The notes: generated by a model not told the origin, from the letters alone. A stretch of 64,000 nt of DNA from Urechis unicinctus (GCA_034190875.2 CM067355.1:36735994-36799993), one strand, 5' to 3'. Positions 12,301-45,255 are shown, counted from the first letter of the stretch. Numbers and translations are program-made.

Positions 12301-13432
12301 TAGTCACTCGATGTGGGGACGGTAGGGGGAATGTAAATGTTAGTCACTCGATGTGGGGACGGTGGGGGGTGGAAATGTTAGTCAATGAAATGTTAGTCAC
12401 TCGATGTGGGGACGGTGGGGGAATGGATGTTAGATGGAAATGAGAATGGAAATGTTAGTCACTCGATGTGGGGGGACGGTAGGGGAGAATGGAAATGTTA
12501 GTCACTTGATGATGTGGGACGGTGGGGAGGATGGAAATGTTAGTCACTCGATGTGGGGACGGTGGGGGAGAATGGAAATGTCAGTCACTCGATGTGGGGA
12601 CAGTGGGGGAGGATGGAAATGTAAGTCAGTCGATGTGGGGACGGTAGGGGAGGATGGAAATGTTAGCTACTCGATGTGGGGACGGAGGGAGACAGTGGAA
12701 ATGTTAGTCACTCGATGTGGGGACTGTAGGGGAGAATGGAAATGTTAGTCACTCGATGTGGGGACGGTAGGGGAGAATGGAAATGTCAGTCACTCGATGT
12801 GGGGACGGTGGTGGAGAACGGAAATGTCAGTCACTCGATGTGGGGGCGGTGGGGGAGGATGAAAATGTTAGTCACTCGATGTGGGGACGGTGGGGGAGGA
12901 TGGAAATGCCATTCACTCGATGTGGGGACGGTAGGGGAGAATGGAAAAGTTAGTCACACGATGTGGGGACGGTAGGGGAGAATGGAACTGTTAGTCACTC
13001 GATGTGGGGAAGGTGGGGAAGGATGGAAATGTTAGTCACTCGATATGGGGACGGTGGGGAGGATTGAAATGTTAGTCACTTGATGTGGGGACGGGTAGGG
13101 GATATGGAACTGTCAGTCACTCGGAGTGGGGACGGGTATTGAGGGTGGAACTGTTAGTCACTCGATGAGGGGACGTTAGGGGGGAATGGAAATGTTAGTC
13201 ACTCGATGTGGGGACGGTAGGGGAGAATGTAAATGCTAGCCATTTGATGTGGGGACGGGGGGGTAGGATGGAAATGAGTCACTCGATGTGGGGACGGTGG
13301 GGAAGAATGGAACTGTTAGTCACTCGATGTGGGGACGGTGGGGGGAGATGGAACTGTTAGCCATTCGATGTGGGGACGGTGGGGTAGGATGGAAATGTTA
13401 GTCACTCGATGTGGGAACTGTGGGGAAGGATG
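9369..13432. repeat. Large 41-bp G-rich minisatellite, roughly 95 units
   Basis: The core unit reads GTCACTCGATGTGGGGACGG followed by a TGGGGGAGGATGGAAATGTTA-like half with frequent G/A, T/C and indel variants. Most of the array keeps 41-bp phase. From about 11460 to 12530 the phase is broken by truncated and fused units. A block at about 11040-11460 recurs at about 12490-12900 with the same private variants (offset about 1,444 bp). The array ends about 285 bp before the start codon of the receptor gene, so it sits in that gene's upstream region. Confidence 0.93.
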
Positions 13433-13718
13433 TGGCGGGGAGGAGCTAGACTTGGCCTGGAGATAGGTAAAAGAATGCCTGTTGGAAGTCAAATACGTCA
13501 CATGTGATCATTCCACGATCAAGACATTGCCAGTCATTCGTCAATCTCCTCCGCGTGTTAACCTCACTATATTCCTCATATAAGGTGTCTTGTTTCGTCT
13601 TATGGCCCGAGAATAGATCTCTGATGACCCAGAGGGCACAATAATGACAGGCCTCGATGCGCTCGTCCGACTTCAAACGCTTCTACTTTCGCTCAAGCAC
13701 GAGTCCTCACTGTCGACC

Positions 13719-34310
<20,592 letters not shown>

Positions 34311-37300
34311 TGAGTTGTCATAACGTGAACTGTGTCATAACGTCACTATGACAAAAGGACGGATGGTAAATGACAGACCCTCATTTTACCAGGAACTTCA
34401 ATTGACTGAAGGTTGCTCATATTTGTGACTGGAATGAAGGGTAAAGAAGTTTGTTGATCCAGGCTAGTATGGTCTGCTGCTGCTGCTGCTGGGACTGCTG
34501 TTGTCATGGAGACCTACTCTCTGTGTTTCTGAGTTGATGGTGAATGATTCCAAAATGAACTACATGGGTTACTGTATCCAGTAGTGAAGACTGTTAGAGT
34601 TATTATCTCATTATTGGAGACTACGAGCATTTATACCTCACAAGAAGTTGAACGGGGAGTGAAACTGAACTTGATAATCTTAGGGAAGAATGAACCACAT
34701 GCTTGATTATCCAGAGGCGGGAAAACCAATGGTGTCATTATCTTTGGATGGATGAACCACAGGAATTATTTCTTAGGGAATATCACGGTTGTTATTGTAT
34801 GCAGAAGAGGAGAATAAACGCTATTATCCTGCCAAGTGAATGTTGTCCCGTCGACAGTGAACAGAACAAAATGAATTGGGTGAATTAAGCGCTGATGACT
34901 TAGGGGACGCAGAGACCTCAACCAATGGGAAGACTCCATGCTTAGTATGATTCACGGTCTAGTCCACAGCATAACAATCCTTTTCTGTCAAGCCGTTACC
35001 GGGATCGTCAGCGAGCTTGTTTGATCTCACTTTCCATCCTCATTATGATATATACTACGTTATGATCGCCTCTAATCAAATCTGTCCAACCCGAGATTAT
35101 TTCCATGTTATGAGTATAATCTTCGTCTGGGTCATACACCAATACCAAAACTGGTGAGATTGTATGTTGCAAACTTAAAGTATTGACTGCCTACACTACA
35201 CCAAATTCAGGAAGTTCCTAGGTTTTCCATTTGTTGATTTTATTCTCTGCAGATGTAGGATAACGTTTACTCCGGTAGGTTTTGTTGATGCTGTTTTTAT
35301 TGTTGAGTGTGGTTCATGTCATGATAGCTTTATGACAAATTCATAATGTGCTTTGCTGGCTTTTTTAGATGATAGGAGAATTCCGGTGCCCACAATAATG
35401 AAGAAAGTATTATATGCAATTCAGTTGATGCCGATCACCTGGAACTACCATCGGTTCTTTACTTCACTTTACAATGCTCTTTAATGTTGTTGTGCTAAAT
35501 ATTGTCTCGTTTGCACTTGTTTGGAAAGCACAAATGGTTTATTAAGATCTATTGCATTCAAAGTGTATTGCAGACACAATAGTTTTTTCCTATGCAGAAG
35601 TGAGTACTTGGTCATTTTTATAATTTTTATGATTACTTGGTATTCCTTGAGCTGATATTTTGGGTGGTTTTCCTGTGGTGGCTGGATTTCTCTGATGGGT
35701 TAGTACGGTACTTAACACATGAAAAGTCCTCTGTTAGATGGAGCTTGGCTCATTGGAACTGCCATAGAGGTCACAAGGCGTCCTTGGAATCGCTCCATAG
35801 GGGGCAAAGTTTTACGTTAAAAATCTCAGCTGCTATTTACGTCTTGTTTCATTTGGCTACAAAGCTTGTTAGGGCCTTGTTGACATATCATAACGTTTGT
35901 TGGTGCATTATGATCATATCAAGCTTTGAAAAAATTTTGTTGGTTTATTTTTTGACAGGGAGAACTCTGGAATTATGGTGGGCATTAGCTCTTCTTACAA
36001 ACATGACATATGGTTCAGAAAGTCTTATATTTGCTAGCATGTTAAGAGGTATTAGCTGTACTTGTGAGATTAAGTTATTTAAACCCTTAAGCTACAAACG
36101 TCGTCGGTTATCCCACTAAAGGCTTTTGATAAAATGTGTTGAATTTGATATTGTTTGTGAATTGACAGTTTGAGACGGTTTAAGACTTAGCTGGTTTTGT
36201 CTCAGTGTGTGTCTGTCATTGGCTACTTCACTGGCTTTCTGCCATCAATATATTACAATGGCTTCATCTTTTATAAGTGACTATTGTGACTGGAATGAGT
36301 CAGGAAATTGTTAACATTTGCAATGTGAAGTTTCAAATCTTAATCGGGTGGAGCATTAATTGGAATAACTGCAGTGTAAATTTAAACACTTGATAATTCA
36401 ACTGATACAATGCAAGATACTATGACCTTGACATAATGATACTATGACCTTGACATAATGATACTATAACCTTGACCTCATTATCATGATATGTATTAAA
36501 CAATAGAGTGACATATATGGAGTAATATTGCTGAGCAAATTTCCCACCACAAATCTGCCTCGGTGCCAAGCTGTGTTGGTCAATTTGAACAAAACGTCCT
36601 GCTGAATGTATGTGTGTTTGTATATAGCATGTCTTGTATGGCTGTTTGCTGTAAATATGCTCTTTGAGTGTTTATATGAAATTATTTTATAAGGACCAAA
36701 ATAAAGGAGGTGAATTGCAGGCATATATTTATGTGTGCAAATCTGCTGTGACGTTCTTGCAGTATTCTCAAGCATGACAACTTCTGAACAAACTTTATTT
36801 CTGGTCACATTCCACAGATAGGGATATTCTTGACTCATCTCAATGAAAATGTCACAAATGAGTGATAAGGAGACAAAATGTGCCAAAAATATTAAATGCA
36901 CGGAAGTGCTAGAAATAATTGTTAGGGTTATGTTACCTACCAACTATTATATCACCAGTTTCTTAGCAATACATCAATGCTTAAAATTAAGAGCTAATAA
37001 AAACATCTGCTCAGTGAGTTTGGTGGAGGTGTTTGTGTTATCAGGCATCCTGTCATATCTGGACCATAATTACAGAGGAGCCCATATGTTAAAGATGCAT
37101 ATTTAAGTGATTTAATATTTTATTCTTATTTCCTTTTCTGGTCATGTTGCAAGGTGATATTGTGTAGTATTTTTTCACCCTTCTTAGAACAGCAAATAAT
37201 CAATAGTTTGATATCGGCGTCTCGAAAGCCACCTCCAAACACTGTTTACAACGCAATGCAAACGAGCTGTGAACTGTTGAGAAGGTCTAAGATCTAACTG
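34311..37300 (+). other. Probable receptor 3' UTR and intergenic sequence
   Basis: No further exon is seen. AATAAA hexamers near 34812 and 36699 are candidate polyadenylation signals. A CTG-rich stretch lies near 34476. A 160-codon open frame at 35637-36119 has no recognisable domain. Three copies of a 23-bp word (ACTATGACCTTGACATAATG) lie at 36418-36480. Confidence 0.4.
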
Positions 37301-37331
37301 CGTTATTTCTCCTCAGCGACAGTGACCTCAT

Positions 37332-37401
37332 TGCGCATGCGTGAAAGCTTGCGAGCTATGCAACTCCAATGGTACAGATCTACGGGATGTGACGTCACAT
37401 C
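37332..37401 (+). promoter_or_regulatory. Candidate promoter: NRF-1-like and CRE-like sites
   Basis: TGCGCATGCG at 37332-37341 matches the NRF-1 core. GATGTGACGTCACATC at 37386-37401 is a perfect 16-base palindrome around the CRE octamer TGACGTCA. Together, about 0.5-0.6 kb before the first exon of the HEAT-repeat gene, they look like a CpG-type promoter. The CRE octamer alone is common in this window, so the pair and the extended palindrome are the evidence. Confidence 0.4.
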
Positions 37402-37924
37402 GTTAATCACGGTATTTTACACCTTTTTCTGTAGCATTCTTATCATGTCTTGGAGGATTGTAGCTCATTAACTCTACGAAAACAAAACTTTGCTAAAAGA
37501 CAATAAACATTATGAAACCCAGGATTGCTTTAAAGGCAACAATGGTTGTCATTGTTACAACAAATAAACAATTGTTTATTTCAAGTAGACAACGTTTTGG
37601 AGAGGAAGCAAAAACATTTGTTGAAATAACAGAAACGACAATATGTCTACTTCACCGTAGGGTGCACAAGTATTCGACAAGGATCGCGTAGTTATGGCTC
37701 GACTCGACATCTGTATTTGGGACAGTTCAAAGGGTTAAAATGAAAGGAAGAAACCAAAAGTCCAAGCGTAACTATATTTTTTATACCCAGCGAATAGAAG
37801 TTTGTTTTATACAGACATATACCGGACCTAAACATCTATCTTGATGACCGTTATTCTATTTTTACAATGACATGTAATTCTAAACACGATATATAAGTTT
37901 CATAGCATTTATGAACTTCGGCAG

Positions 37925-39467
37925 CGAAATTCTTCGGAAAATCGAAGAAATCTCAAAATGAGCAGCCTGATAAACCGTGTCAAGCCATTGGAGCCAGCGA
38001 AACAGCTCCTCGTGAATTAGTTCCGGTGGAAACAACACAAGTGAAACGGAAATACCCGATAGCTCCCGATGGTGGGTATACCTACGTGGAAGTTATAGCG
38101 GTAAATGTCTCCAATAGAATATATCGCTTACTTAAGGCAAGGAGTTATAACCAATAGCAGGAGTAGATTATATAACTCCTAAGGACATGAGAAGTATTTC
38201 TTGGCTGGCATAACCATGATAAGTTCTTATAAACACAAACTGAGGCGTCTTCGTGTTCAGAGGCACTCGAGTCTTAAAACAACCCCAGTCTGTCACCACT
38301 AGTTTGTGAATATGAGATGCCGATCGTAAAACATATATTTTTTTCTCAATTGATCCACGGAGCTCTAGTTTCACCAATAGTAGTGCTTCCTCCAACTCGC
38401 TATGATAACCAGAAGAGCTGTCTCCGACTCAGAGAAGGTATCTTTATACAGGTCTTAATGAACTATCGTTCCCTATCAGGCTACATTCCGAACTCCGTGG
38501 TGCGTCAGAAAATGCAAGCTGTCGGACTTCCCTTGTCACACTCGGCCAATACGTGGAAACTTCCGTTTGTATGATAAATTTTTAGACTTGTAATGTGAAG
38601 ATTTACTGTCCAGGATTTCTTATAATTTCTAATGAAGCATCGACCAATGATATTAGTCACCAGGATGATGTCGATTTGGTTTCCTATGTATGTTCAAGCT
38701 GTGGAAAGACAAGGCCGCGGACAAACTGAGCCAAGTTTCTGACAGCGAGCAACAGGACGCCGAGGTCAAGGACGATGGAAAGGTCAAGGTGGGCACAGTT
38801 TACAATGACGTGATGATGATAAATAAAATCTTTCCCAAAAATCAAATGTCTTTCCTTTTCAATAAACATTATTATTGATTACAATATTGTATTTAAAACC
38901 ATGGCTTCTATTCTTCGTCGTGATATGACAGAGGAAAGGCAGGCGGAGAATGCAGCTTAAGAAGAAAGGGGGTGTTGGCAAGTTCGGGACGCTGTCCGAG
39001 GCGTCGTCTAGCTTAGATCTGGACAGCTCATCGGATGAAAGCTACCTAGACAGCAAGCTGGCTCCTACAACAGCCGAACCATTCCCAATGCAACTCATCA
39101 CAGGTAAGCAACCATGGTTACCAGTTTGGCTAGAACAATGCATTCGAATGGGTTCATCATTATTCTCGCTGAATGATAAATAGCTGAATCATTGTATTCA
39201 AGCAATGATGCAATCATGATTCATGAAAAAGCTTCATTGTGCAGATGTGCGCGCGAAGTATTGGTGTTGAAGAATATATTTGTCATCGTTCATTAGTAGC
39301 TGTTATTTGGTTCTTTGATCCAATTTTGCCGTTGCATTGACTTGTGTAGCTGATCAATTACTTAATGTCGTCAGATTTTCGGTTGTGCAGCAGACAACGA
39401 CAGCACAGCACAAGTTAGTGATGTCTTAAGTCAATCGACTGATGAATTCGGCAGGTGGCAGCAGCCA
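37925..39467 (+). CDS. HEAT gene, N-terminal disordered exons
   Basis: The five exons end at 38071 (GATG|GTGGGT), 38568 (TTT|GTATGA), 38788 (AAG|GTGGGC), 39103 (ACAG|GTAAGC) and 39467 (CCA|GTAAGG). Junction phases 1, 0, 0 and 1 all agree. The product joins as PIAPD-G-YIPNSVVRQKMQAV, then lysine-rich and serine/aspartate-rich sequence (SSSLDLDSSSDESYLDS). The first acceptor (TTCGGCAG) is weak, so the true first exon may differ. Confidence 0.5.
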
Positions 39468-42400
39468 GTAAGGGTGGCTCCGCGACATGGAACGGCAAAG
39501 TCCAAATGCTTCACTCAGCAGGTTTCTGACAGATTCAATTTAATCGATGTTTTTTATTATGCGATGATTTACAATTTGCAATGATTTACAATAATGGCCA
39601 CCCAATATCGCATGGTGATAGGTGGACAGGGCAAAAAGACCTGTAGGTCAGTTGGTGCCGTGCCAGTGGTAATCATCTATCTATCGTGTATTATTTAGGT
39701 AGAGTTTAAAACATTACTTGAAACCTTTGCCCTTTAAATACACATCTAGCTGTTTTTATAAGAGTTGAGTTAACTGACTGAAACTATCTAGCTTGGTTAA
39801 CTATTCAATGGAGTCACAACACGACTGAGAAAGTTGTTTCTTCTTAATTCTGACCTAAGAATAGGTTTTGATAAGGTGTACGAATTTCCCCTAAGTCTTG
39901 CGTTTTGACACTGTCACACATAGTCCAGTGGTTGACCTTGTCAAATGGTGGTTGACCCTGTCAAATGGTGGTTGACCCTGTCAAATGGTGGTTGGCCCTG
40001 TCAAAAGGTGGTTGACCCTGTCAAATGGTGGTTGGCCCTGTCAAATGGTGGTTGACCCTGTCAAATGCTTTGGACGTATCAAGAACACAAGAAACAACCG
40101 AGCTGTTGTGGCGCCTGCAGTACTCTATTGCATTTTTTGAGTGCGAAGAAATGTTACCAATTGCTCTGTGTGGGTTGCGAACCCCCGCCATCATGTCGCG
40201 ATTCTATTGGCAAAATAGCTTATCAACATAGCTATTAGCAGCAACGATAGCAATGTTTCTTTTGATGTTATTTCAGATACAAGCGAAACAAAATCAACAG
40301 TTACCTGGAGTGATACAGAAGATTATCTCTGAGCCATGGTTCCCAGCAAGCCTTATCAGTTACACACTGTGTCAGGTGTGGTAGCATCGCTAGCCTCGGT
40401 GCAGGGGCACGCCCGAGCAAACGTATACGCTGACGTCTGTGAGTACGTCGTCCAGCTGTTCAGGTGAGTGCGTGTGTGTATCACTGTGTTTGTGTGTATT
40501 TTTGTGTATTTTACTATGTGTGTATCACTGTGTTTGTGCGTATTTTTGTGTGTTTTATTGCAAGTGCATACCGTGTTTGCGCTTATTGTGTGTGTTTACT
40601 GTGTGTATCACCGCGTTTGTGCGTATTTTTGTGTTTAACTGCATGTGCATACCGAGTTTGTGCGTATTTTTGTGTCATATACTGTGTGTCTGTATCACTG
40701 TGTTGATGCGTGGTTTGCTCTGTGTGTATCACTTTGTATACGTGCACCAGATTCCTGTGTTTGTCTAAATATGATCATGCTTCTGCGCATGCGCCTGTTA
40801 CGTTTTATGTGCGTGTATGAGTGTGTGGATGTGCGTTCCGTTGCCACATGACGTCACCATTGCTTGGTTGGTTCATCCGCCGCATTTAACCAACAAACTC
40901 AAACTTGCTTTGTCAGTGAGCTGGATCTGAAAGAATCAGAAATAGACAAATTACTGGCCAACTTGATCGACCAGTTGAAGAACATTGATCCTTGTATCCG
41001 AAAGCAAGCTCTGATCACTCTGTCACGCCTGGGACTGCAGCGAACGGACGTCATCAGCGGCATCCTCCCTCTGCTCATCGACCAAGATGTGCGTTTGTTT
41101 AAAAAAAGATTTTTAGACATTTCTTTTTTAATTATGATTTTGTTAACTTTTGATAAAGGATGCATATGATGGCGAATGTGAATGATGTTTTTGAACTTCA
41201 AGTGAGTGCAATGCAGTGATTATTCTGAGCGTTATGATAACAGGACTCTATACGGGAAGAGGCCAAGCAACTATTGGGGAAGTTAGCGGGAGTTTCAGAT
41301 AAAGCGACACTTGTTCATCTGATAAGTAAGCTGGGCATACTCCCGCTCTACGAAACCCAAGCCAACCAAGTAGGTATTTTAATCACCACATTTAAAACAT
41401 TCCTTTTTCCCTCTGATTTCACACCAAAAAAATCGAACGAAATATCATTCTTGGCGTCTGGTGTAATGGCAACCAATGCGTTTATATTAATTGCAAATAC
41501 TCATTAAAAAGAAAAAGAAATAAAGATACCAGCTGTTGTCATCTGTTATGTGTGACTTGAGGAAAGTGCACTCCGTGAACTCTCTGGGCGATTCCTGCCA
41601 GACTCGCGCAAGGAGCCGAGTCGTGTGGAAGAATGGGTAATGTCCAGCACCCCCTCTGCGCAACAGGTCTGTAAAATTACACGAATCGCTCTTAATAACT
41701 ATGCGAACGTCAGGTCATCATTCATTGACAATTTTAATTATGAAAGTCCAGTTTTCAGATATTTATAAAACATATTATCACAAAGCAGCCAAGGCCATCA
41801 AGTAGGTCTACTGCGATCGGGGTCAATGACGTCACTGGTTGCCAACTCACTAAAAAACAGCGCGCAGAGAAAATGGCGGAAGATGCCAAATGCCAGCAGC
41901 AAATGCCACCCGATCTGTCCAGCTCAGAAACGGCCGATGCACAGTCGACGCGGGTATATATTTCACGAATTTGTTATCACTGAAGAAAAATGAATTATTA
42001 AACGCACTGTCAAAAACATATCCGAATGGGAAATGGAAGATTAGCTCACGTGGTGAACCCTATGGTGCGAAAACCGACCCATTTATAGACCCCCATTTTT
42101 GAAAATATGTCGTCACATCGTGAAGATTAAGATGAGTCAATGGTTTAGCGTGTATGTTGTTTCCATAATTTGTATCCTCTCTAAGGATTCTGGGATGGCT
42201 GTGACGTCAAATGACGACACCAGCGTCAAAAGCAGTGGAATTTCAGCTTACACAGGCCCGGCTCGCTTTTACAAGCCGTCTCGCGCAATCACGGACCGAC
42301 TGAGAATAGGCAAGCGAGCTCTGTCCTGGCTGTCCCAGAGAATCCGATCTAGTCAGGACAGCGACTCCAGCTCAGTGAAAAGTTGCGACCAGGCATATAT

Positions 42401-44587
42401 GAATTCAGACTATTTCAGAGGTTCGCGGACACAAAAGTCGAAATGTGCTACCTCCAATCTCGCTCTCTGATAGCACGTGGTCGTACAATGCAGACATACG
42501 GAGTCAAGACTCGGGTCGTTTTTCCGGAAGTCACTCTGTCGGATTTCCGGTAAGGACCAACACGAGAACGAGGCGCCCGCAGCGCGCTACTGACACGGAA
42601 CATCCGGGACAGTCAATTTGGCGTCGTCCAAACCGCGACGCCAAGCTGGCAACTGTAAAATCAGACGAATTTACAGAAGACGGGAGCGTAATATCAGGTG
42701 TGATTTCTGTAATGTTCGTGGATCCTATTCTTGGTCCATTTGCGGTCAACTGATAAAGAAACCCTTCTCTAGTGATTTAAATCATGTGAATTATTAAATT
42801 GAGATAAAGTTGAAGGCGAGTCTTCTCTTCTGATAGGCGACTGGCGGAGTTTTTTACGTGATTCCATGCAACAGAGGTACCACAATACGTCAGAGGAAGG
42901 CCAAAGTTCGAAGCAAATCACCTCAATTAATTACATTGAAGACGGCCTTGACCTTGGTCCCGGTGACCCTGGAACAAGACTGCTTCACAAAATCCACTTT
43001 AAGGTGAGACAATTCATTGAAGTGAATCATTTAAACATTCCCATGTTTGTGACATGTAATGGTAACGCCTCACCCTGGGTGGTTTGTTTCAGGAGGCGGG
43101 CAGTGGTGCGCGGTCTGAAGCGCCCAGACACAGGGTTATACCAATCGTGGGTCGCCTGGGCGCTGACACTCCGCGGACGTGAGTCGGATTGGTGATAATC
43201 ATTCAGAATGTATCAAAGCAAATCAAGTTGACTTCCCCGAGCAGAAGTCGTTCAATGGAAGAACAATGTTAATACGATGGGTCGAGTTCCATATCGTGAG
43301 AACTGCCGGCGTCAACAATCAGAACACGGTCTGTTATGGGAGGGACTTGCAGTATACACTGCCCTGAATTAGGCGCACGCGTAAGCAATGTAGGCTGTAG
43401 TGTTTTGCTCCGTCCCCAGAGCTTCGACGCGCCCCTATAGCGGTGTCCTTTACAGACTGGGTTCATTCTAATAATTTTATGGTAATGGTAATGGTAATAT
43501 TGGGGTTTAATTTTTTTTTTTGAAAATCGGAAACGACCGCTTGTCCTTTGTCCCCACAAGAGGAGTGGCGGCCATACACAGTTAACAATGGTTCCGTGCA
43601 AAGTGTCAGTTACGGACAGGACCGTAAACCTGAGGTATCCGCTATATCAGGTTTTACTGTATGATGCCATCATATATTCCAGACTACTGGTGTTATTATT
43701 ATGAATATGTTGCCATGCGTGTAGGGCCGGTGGTACATCGGATTACGGTATTCTTTCTATGCTGTGGACTTCATGCAAACCACGCGTAGAATGCTACGCG
43801 GAGTCACATCCTCATGGCAGCATTAGTCTAGCAACAGCGAGAACACTCAGTCCAGACAGTCGTCACACAGTTAGAGAGAAACCCCGTTTACATGACAAGG
43901 GCGCGGCCAAGAAAACCCCATTCGGCTACAGAACCAGGTTATCTCTCTTGTTTCGTGCTGTGTGTAAACTCTACTGTAGTTAATTGCTCCCTGATTGTTG
44001 TTACACTGAAGGTAGGGGGTTTACAATCATATTACACCAGAGAGTAAACCTGGTTGTTGTTTTACTGATATGAAAATGGATTTCGTATTGTGGGTTTTGA
44101 TATAAGCTTCATTCTGAACTTGGTTTTCCTTACTCATGCACTGACCCGCCAAAGCGCGTCTGGTATACAATGACATTCTGATTGATTTTCCGAAGAAGCA
44201 TGCAATAATTTTTATCTTTCTAACCTCAGACAAATGTAGTTGATTAAACCTATAGATATGTTGAATCGGCCGGTAATTCACGACTTCTGTGATCGTAGAA
44301 CTGCCGGCCAGGGATCAGGCTCGTTAACGAATTACCGATGGAGAAGTCCATTGCCGCCAGCTCCTCGAAAACTTGGATCCGATCATCAGCGCCTCTACCG
44401 GCGATATTACGAGGATATCACCAGCAGTCGCACCCCTAGCGACCGTACCGACGACAACTGTGATCATAAGGCATTTCAAAATCATAATGAGTCTCCTAGA
44501 CTCCCGCGCGGGATCATTGCTCATCTGCTTCTTCCATATCTGTCAATGTCCATATTCCGTCGTGAATTCTTCGTTTCTACAACATAA
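37925..44587 (+). CDS. HEAT-repeat protein with disordered arms (unidentified)
   Basis: Sixteen phase-compatible exons can be chained: 37925-38071, 38480-38568, 38699-38788, 38932-39103, 39391-39467, 40277-40463, 40917-41088, 41244-41369, 41562-41666, 41861-41953, 42186-42420, 42509-42697, 42837-43003, 43093-43178, 43725-43937 and 44299-44587 (TAA). That gives about 810 residues if the frame break near 40376 is bridged. The middle (40277-41666) predicts HEAT/armadillo-type paired helices, for example NIDPCIRKQALITLSRLGLQ and QDDSIREEAKQLLGKLAG; such repeats are protein-binding scaffolds. Both arms are Ser/Arg-rich and low in hydrophobics, probably disordered. I do not recognise the family. 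The weakest joins are the first exon, the GTTCGC donor at 42421 and the frame break. The 5' end is unknown. Confidence 0.6.
39930..40070. repeat. 21-bp minisatellite, about 7 copies
   Basis: The unit is GACCCTGTCAAATGGTGGTT plus G, with GACC/GGCC variants. It lies in the HEAT-gene intron before the exon at 40277. Confidence 0.92.
40277..40463 (+). CDS. HEAT gene exon with an internal frame break
   Basis: The acceptor TTATTTCAG leads in phase 0 into QLPGVIQKIISEPWFPASLI and ends in TAG at 40382. The downstream frame, two bases on, reads VVASLASVQGHARANVYADV to a strong AG|GTGAGT donor whose phase fits the next exon. Removing two bases from the GGTGTGG run at 40375-40381 would give one helical exon. 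A 29-nt intron (CAG|GTGTGG ... GTGCAG) would also restore the frame but is shorter than typical animal introns. An ATG at 40336 in good context (GCCATGG) in the second frame is a third possibility: a separate start. Confidence 0.5.
40465..40740. repeat. Degenerate GT-rich repeat
   Basis: Diverged copies of TGTGTATCACTGTGTTTGTG followed by CGTATTTTTGTG start directly at the donor of the frame-broken exon and fill the start of its intron. Confidence 0.8.
40784..40856 (+). promoter_or_regulatory. Second NRF-1-like plus CRE-like pair, inside the HEAT gene
   Basis: A perfect palindromic TGCGCATGCGC at 40784-40794 and TGACGTCA at 40849-40856 repeat the arrangement at 37332-37401. They lie 61 bp before the exon at 40917. 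This could be an internal promoter that would bypass the frame break. It is inferred from motifs only. Confidence 0.3.
40917..41666 (+). CDS. HEAT gene, core helical-repeat exons
   Basis: Exons 40917-41088 (TGTCAG acceptor, GAT|GTGCGT donor), 41244-41369 (AACAG, CAA|GTAGGT) and 41562-41666 (TTGAG, CAG|GTCTGT) join in phase 0. Repeat helices are visible in ESEIDKLLANLIDQLKNI, LITLSRLGLQRTDVISGIL, SIREEAKQLLGKL and SALRELSGRFLPDSRK. Confidence 0.7.
41861..44587 (+). CDS. HEAT gene, C-terminal disordered exons
   Basis: Seven exons continue the chain: 41861-41953, 42186-42420, 42509-42697, 42837-43003, 43093-43178, 43725-43937 and 44299-44587. The protein is rich in Ser, Arg, Asp and Gly with few domains (SSQDSDSSSVKS, RTNTRTRRPQRATD, RLYRRYYEDITSSRTPSD). 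Phases 0, 1, 1, 0, 2 and 2 all agree. The stop is TAA at 44585-44587. Open sequence at 45138-45240 could be a further exon if a cryptic donor before the stop is used. Confidence 0.55.
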
Positions 44588-45255
44588 ACTCATAGCTCAA
44601 ATACTTTTTTTTTTTAAATTTCAATCAGTCTTTGATTTGATAAACCGAATTTCGATTAACTTCAACAATGTTACAGACTTTATAGCTACACAGGCAGCAC
44701 ACTAAACATTAAATAACGACATATGAGATAGCAACCTGAACTGTTTGGGCTTAGCCTCGCTCTCATTTAACGTGGTGAATTCATGATGGCTAGAGATGGT
44801 TCTGTACGAAGCACCTATGTCTTAAGCCACATCTGGAATAGTTAATCCTGGCAGGAACACATTTTCCTTAATAGATCAAATATCATCGATAAAGTGTAAA
44901 AGAATGCGATGTTTCTCAATCGTTCTTTCCGTGGGGAAGACACCTTTGCATTGATTGGACGACCTGCAAGAAATATGTAAGACATTCCTAGGATCAGACC
45001 ATATCAACATGGTTTGTAGCCACCTCTGATTATAACATGGATATTCCCGTTCCACAGTAGTTTTGATTGTACACGCTTGTACCGTTGGATGCCTTAAATT
45101 GAGAGTGTCCCGCTTTGACCGCACGGATCACATATAGCCGAACTTCTGAGAGCCCCGAGACGTGGAAGCGCCAGAGTTCGAAGGAATCTGGCGACCGCAG
45201 CGGTCGACTCGCCCCGAAGAATGCTGACGAGTCGTGGAGGTATCTTACCACGTTC

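Noticed and set aside
35637..36119. 160-codon open frame on the plus strand
   Set aside because: AT-rich, no family motif, no splice partners. It lies where a receptor 3' UTR is expected.
38040..38105. APDGGYTYVEVIA resembling the N-terminal motif of monocarboxylate transporters
   Set aside because: The motif only exists if the good donor GATG|GTGGGT is ignored. Downstream exons show no transporter helices and the phase fits the HEAT gene instead.
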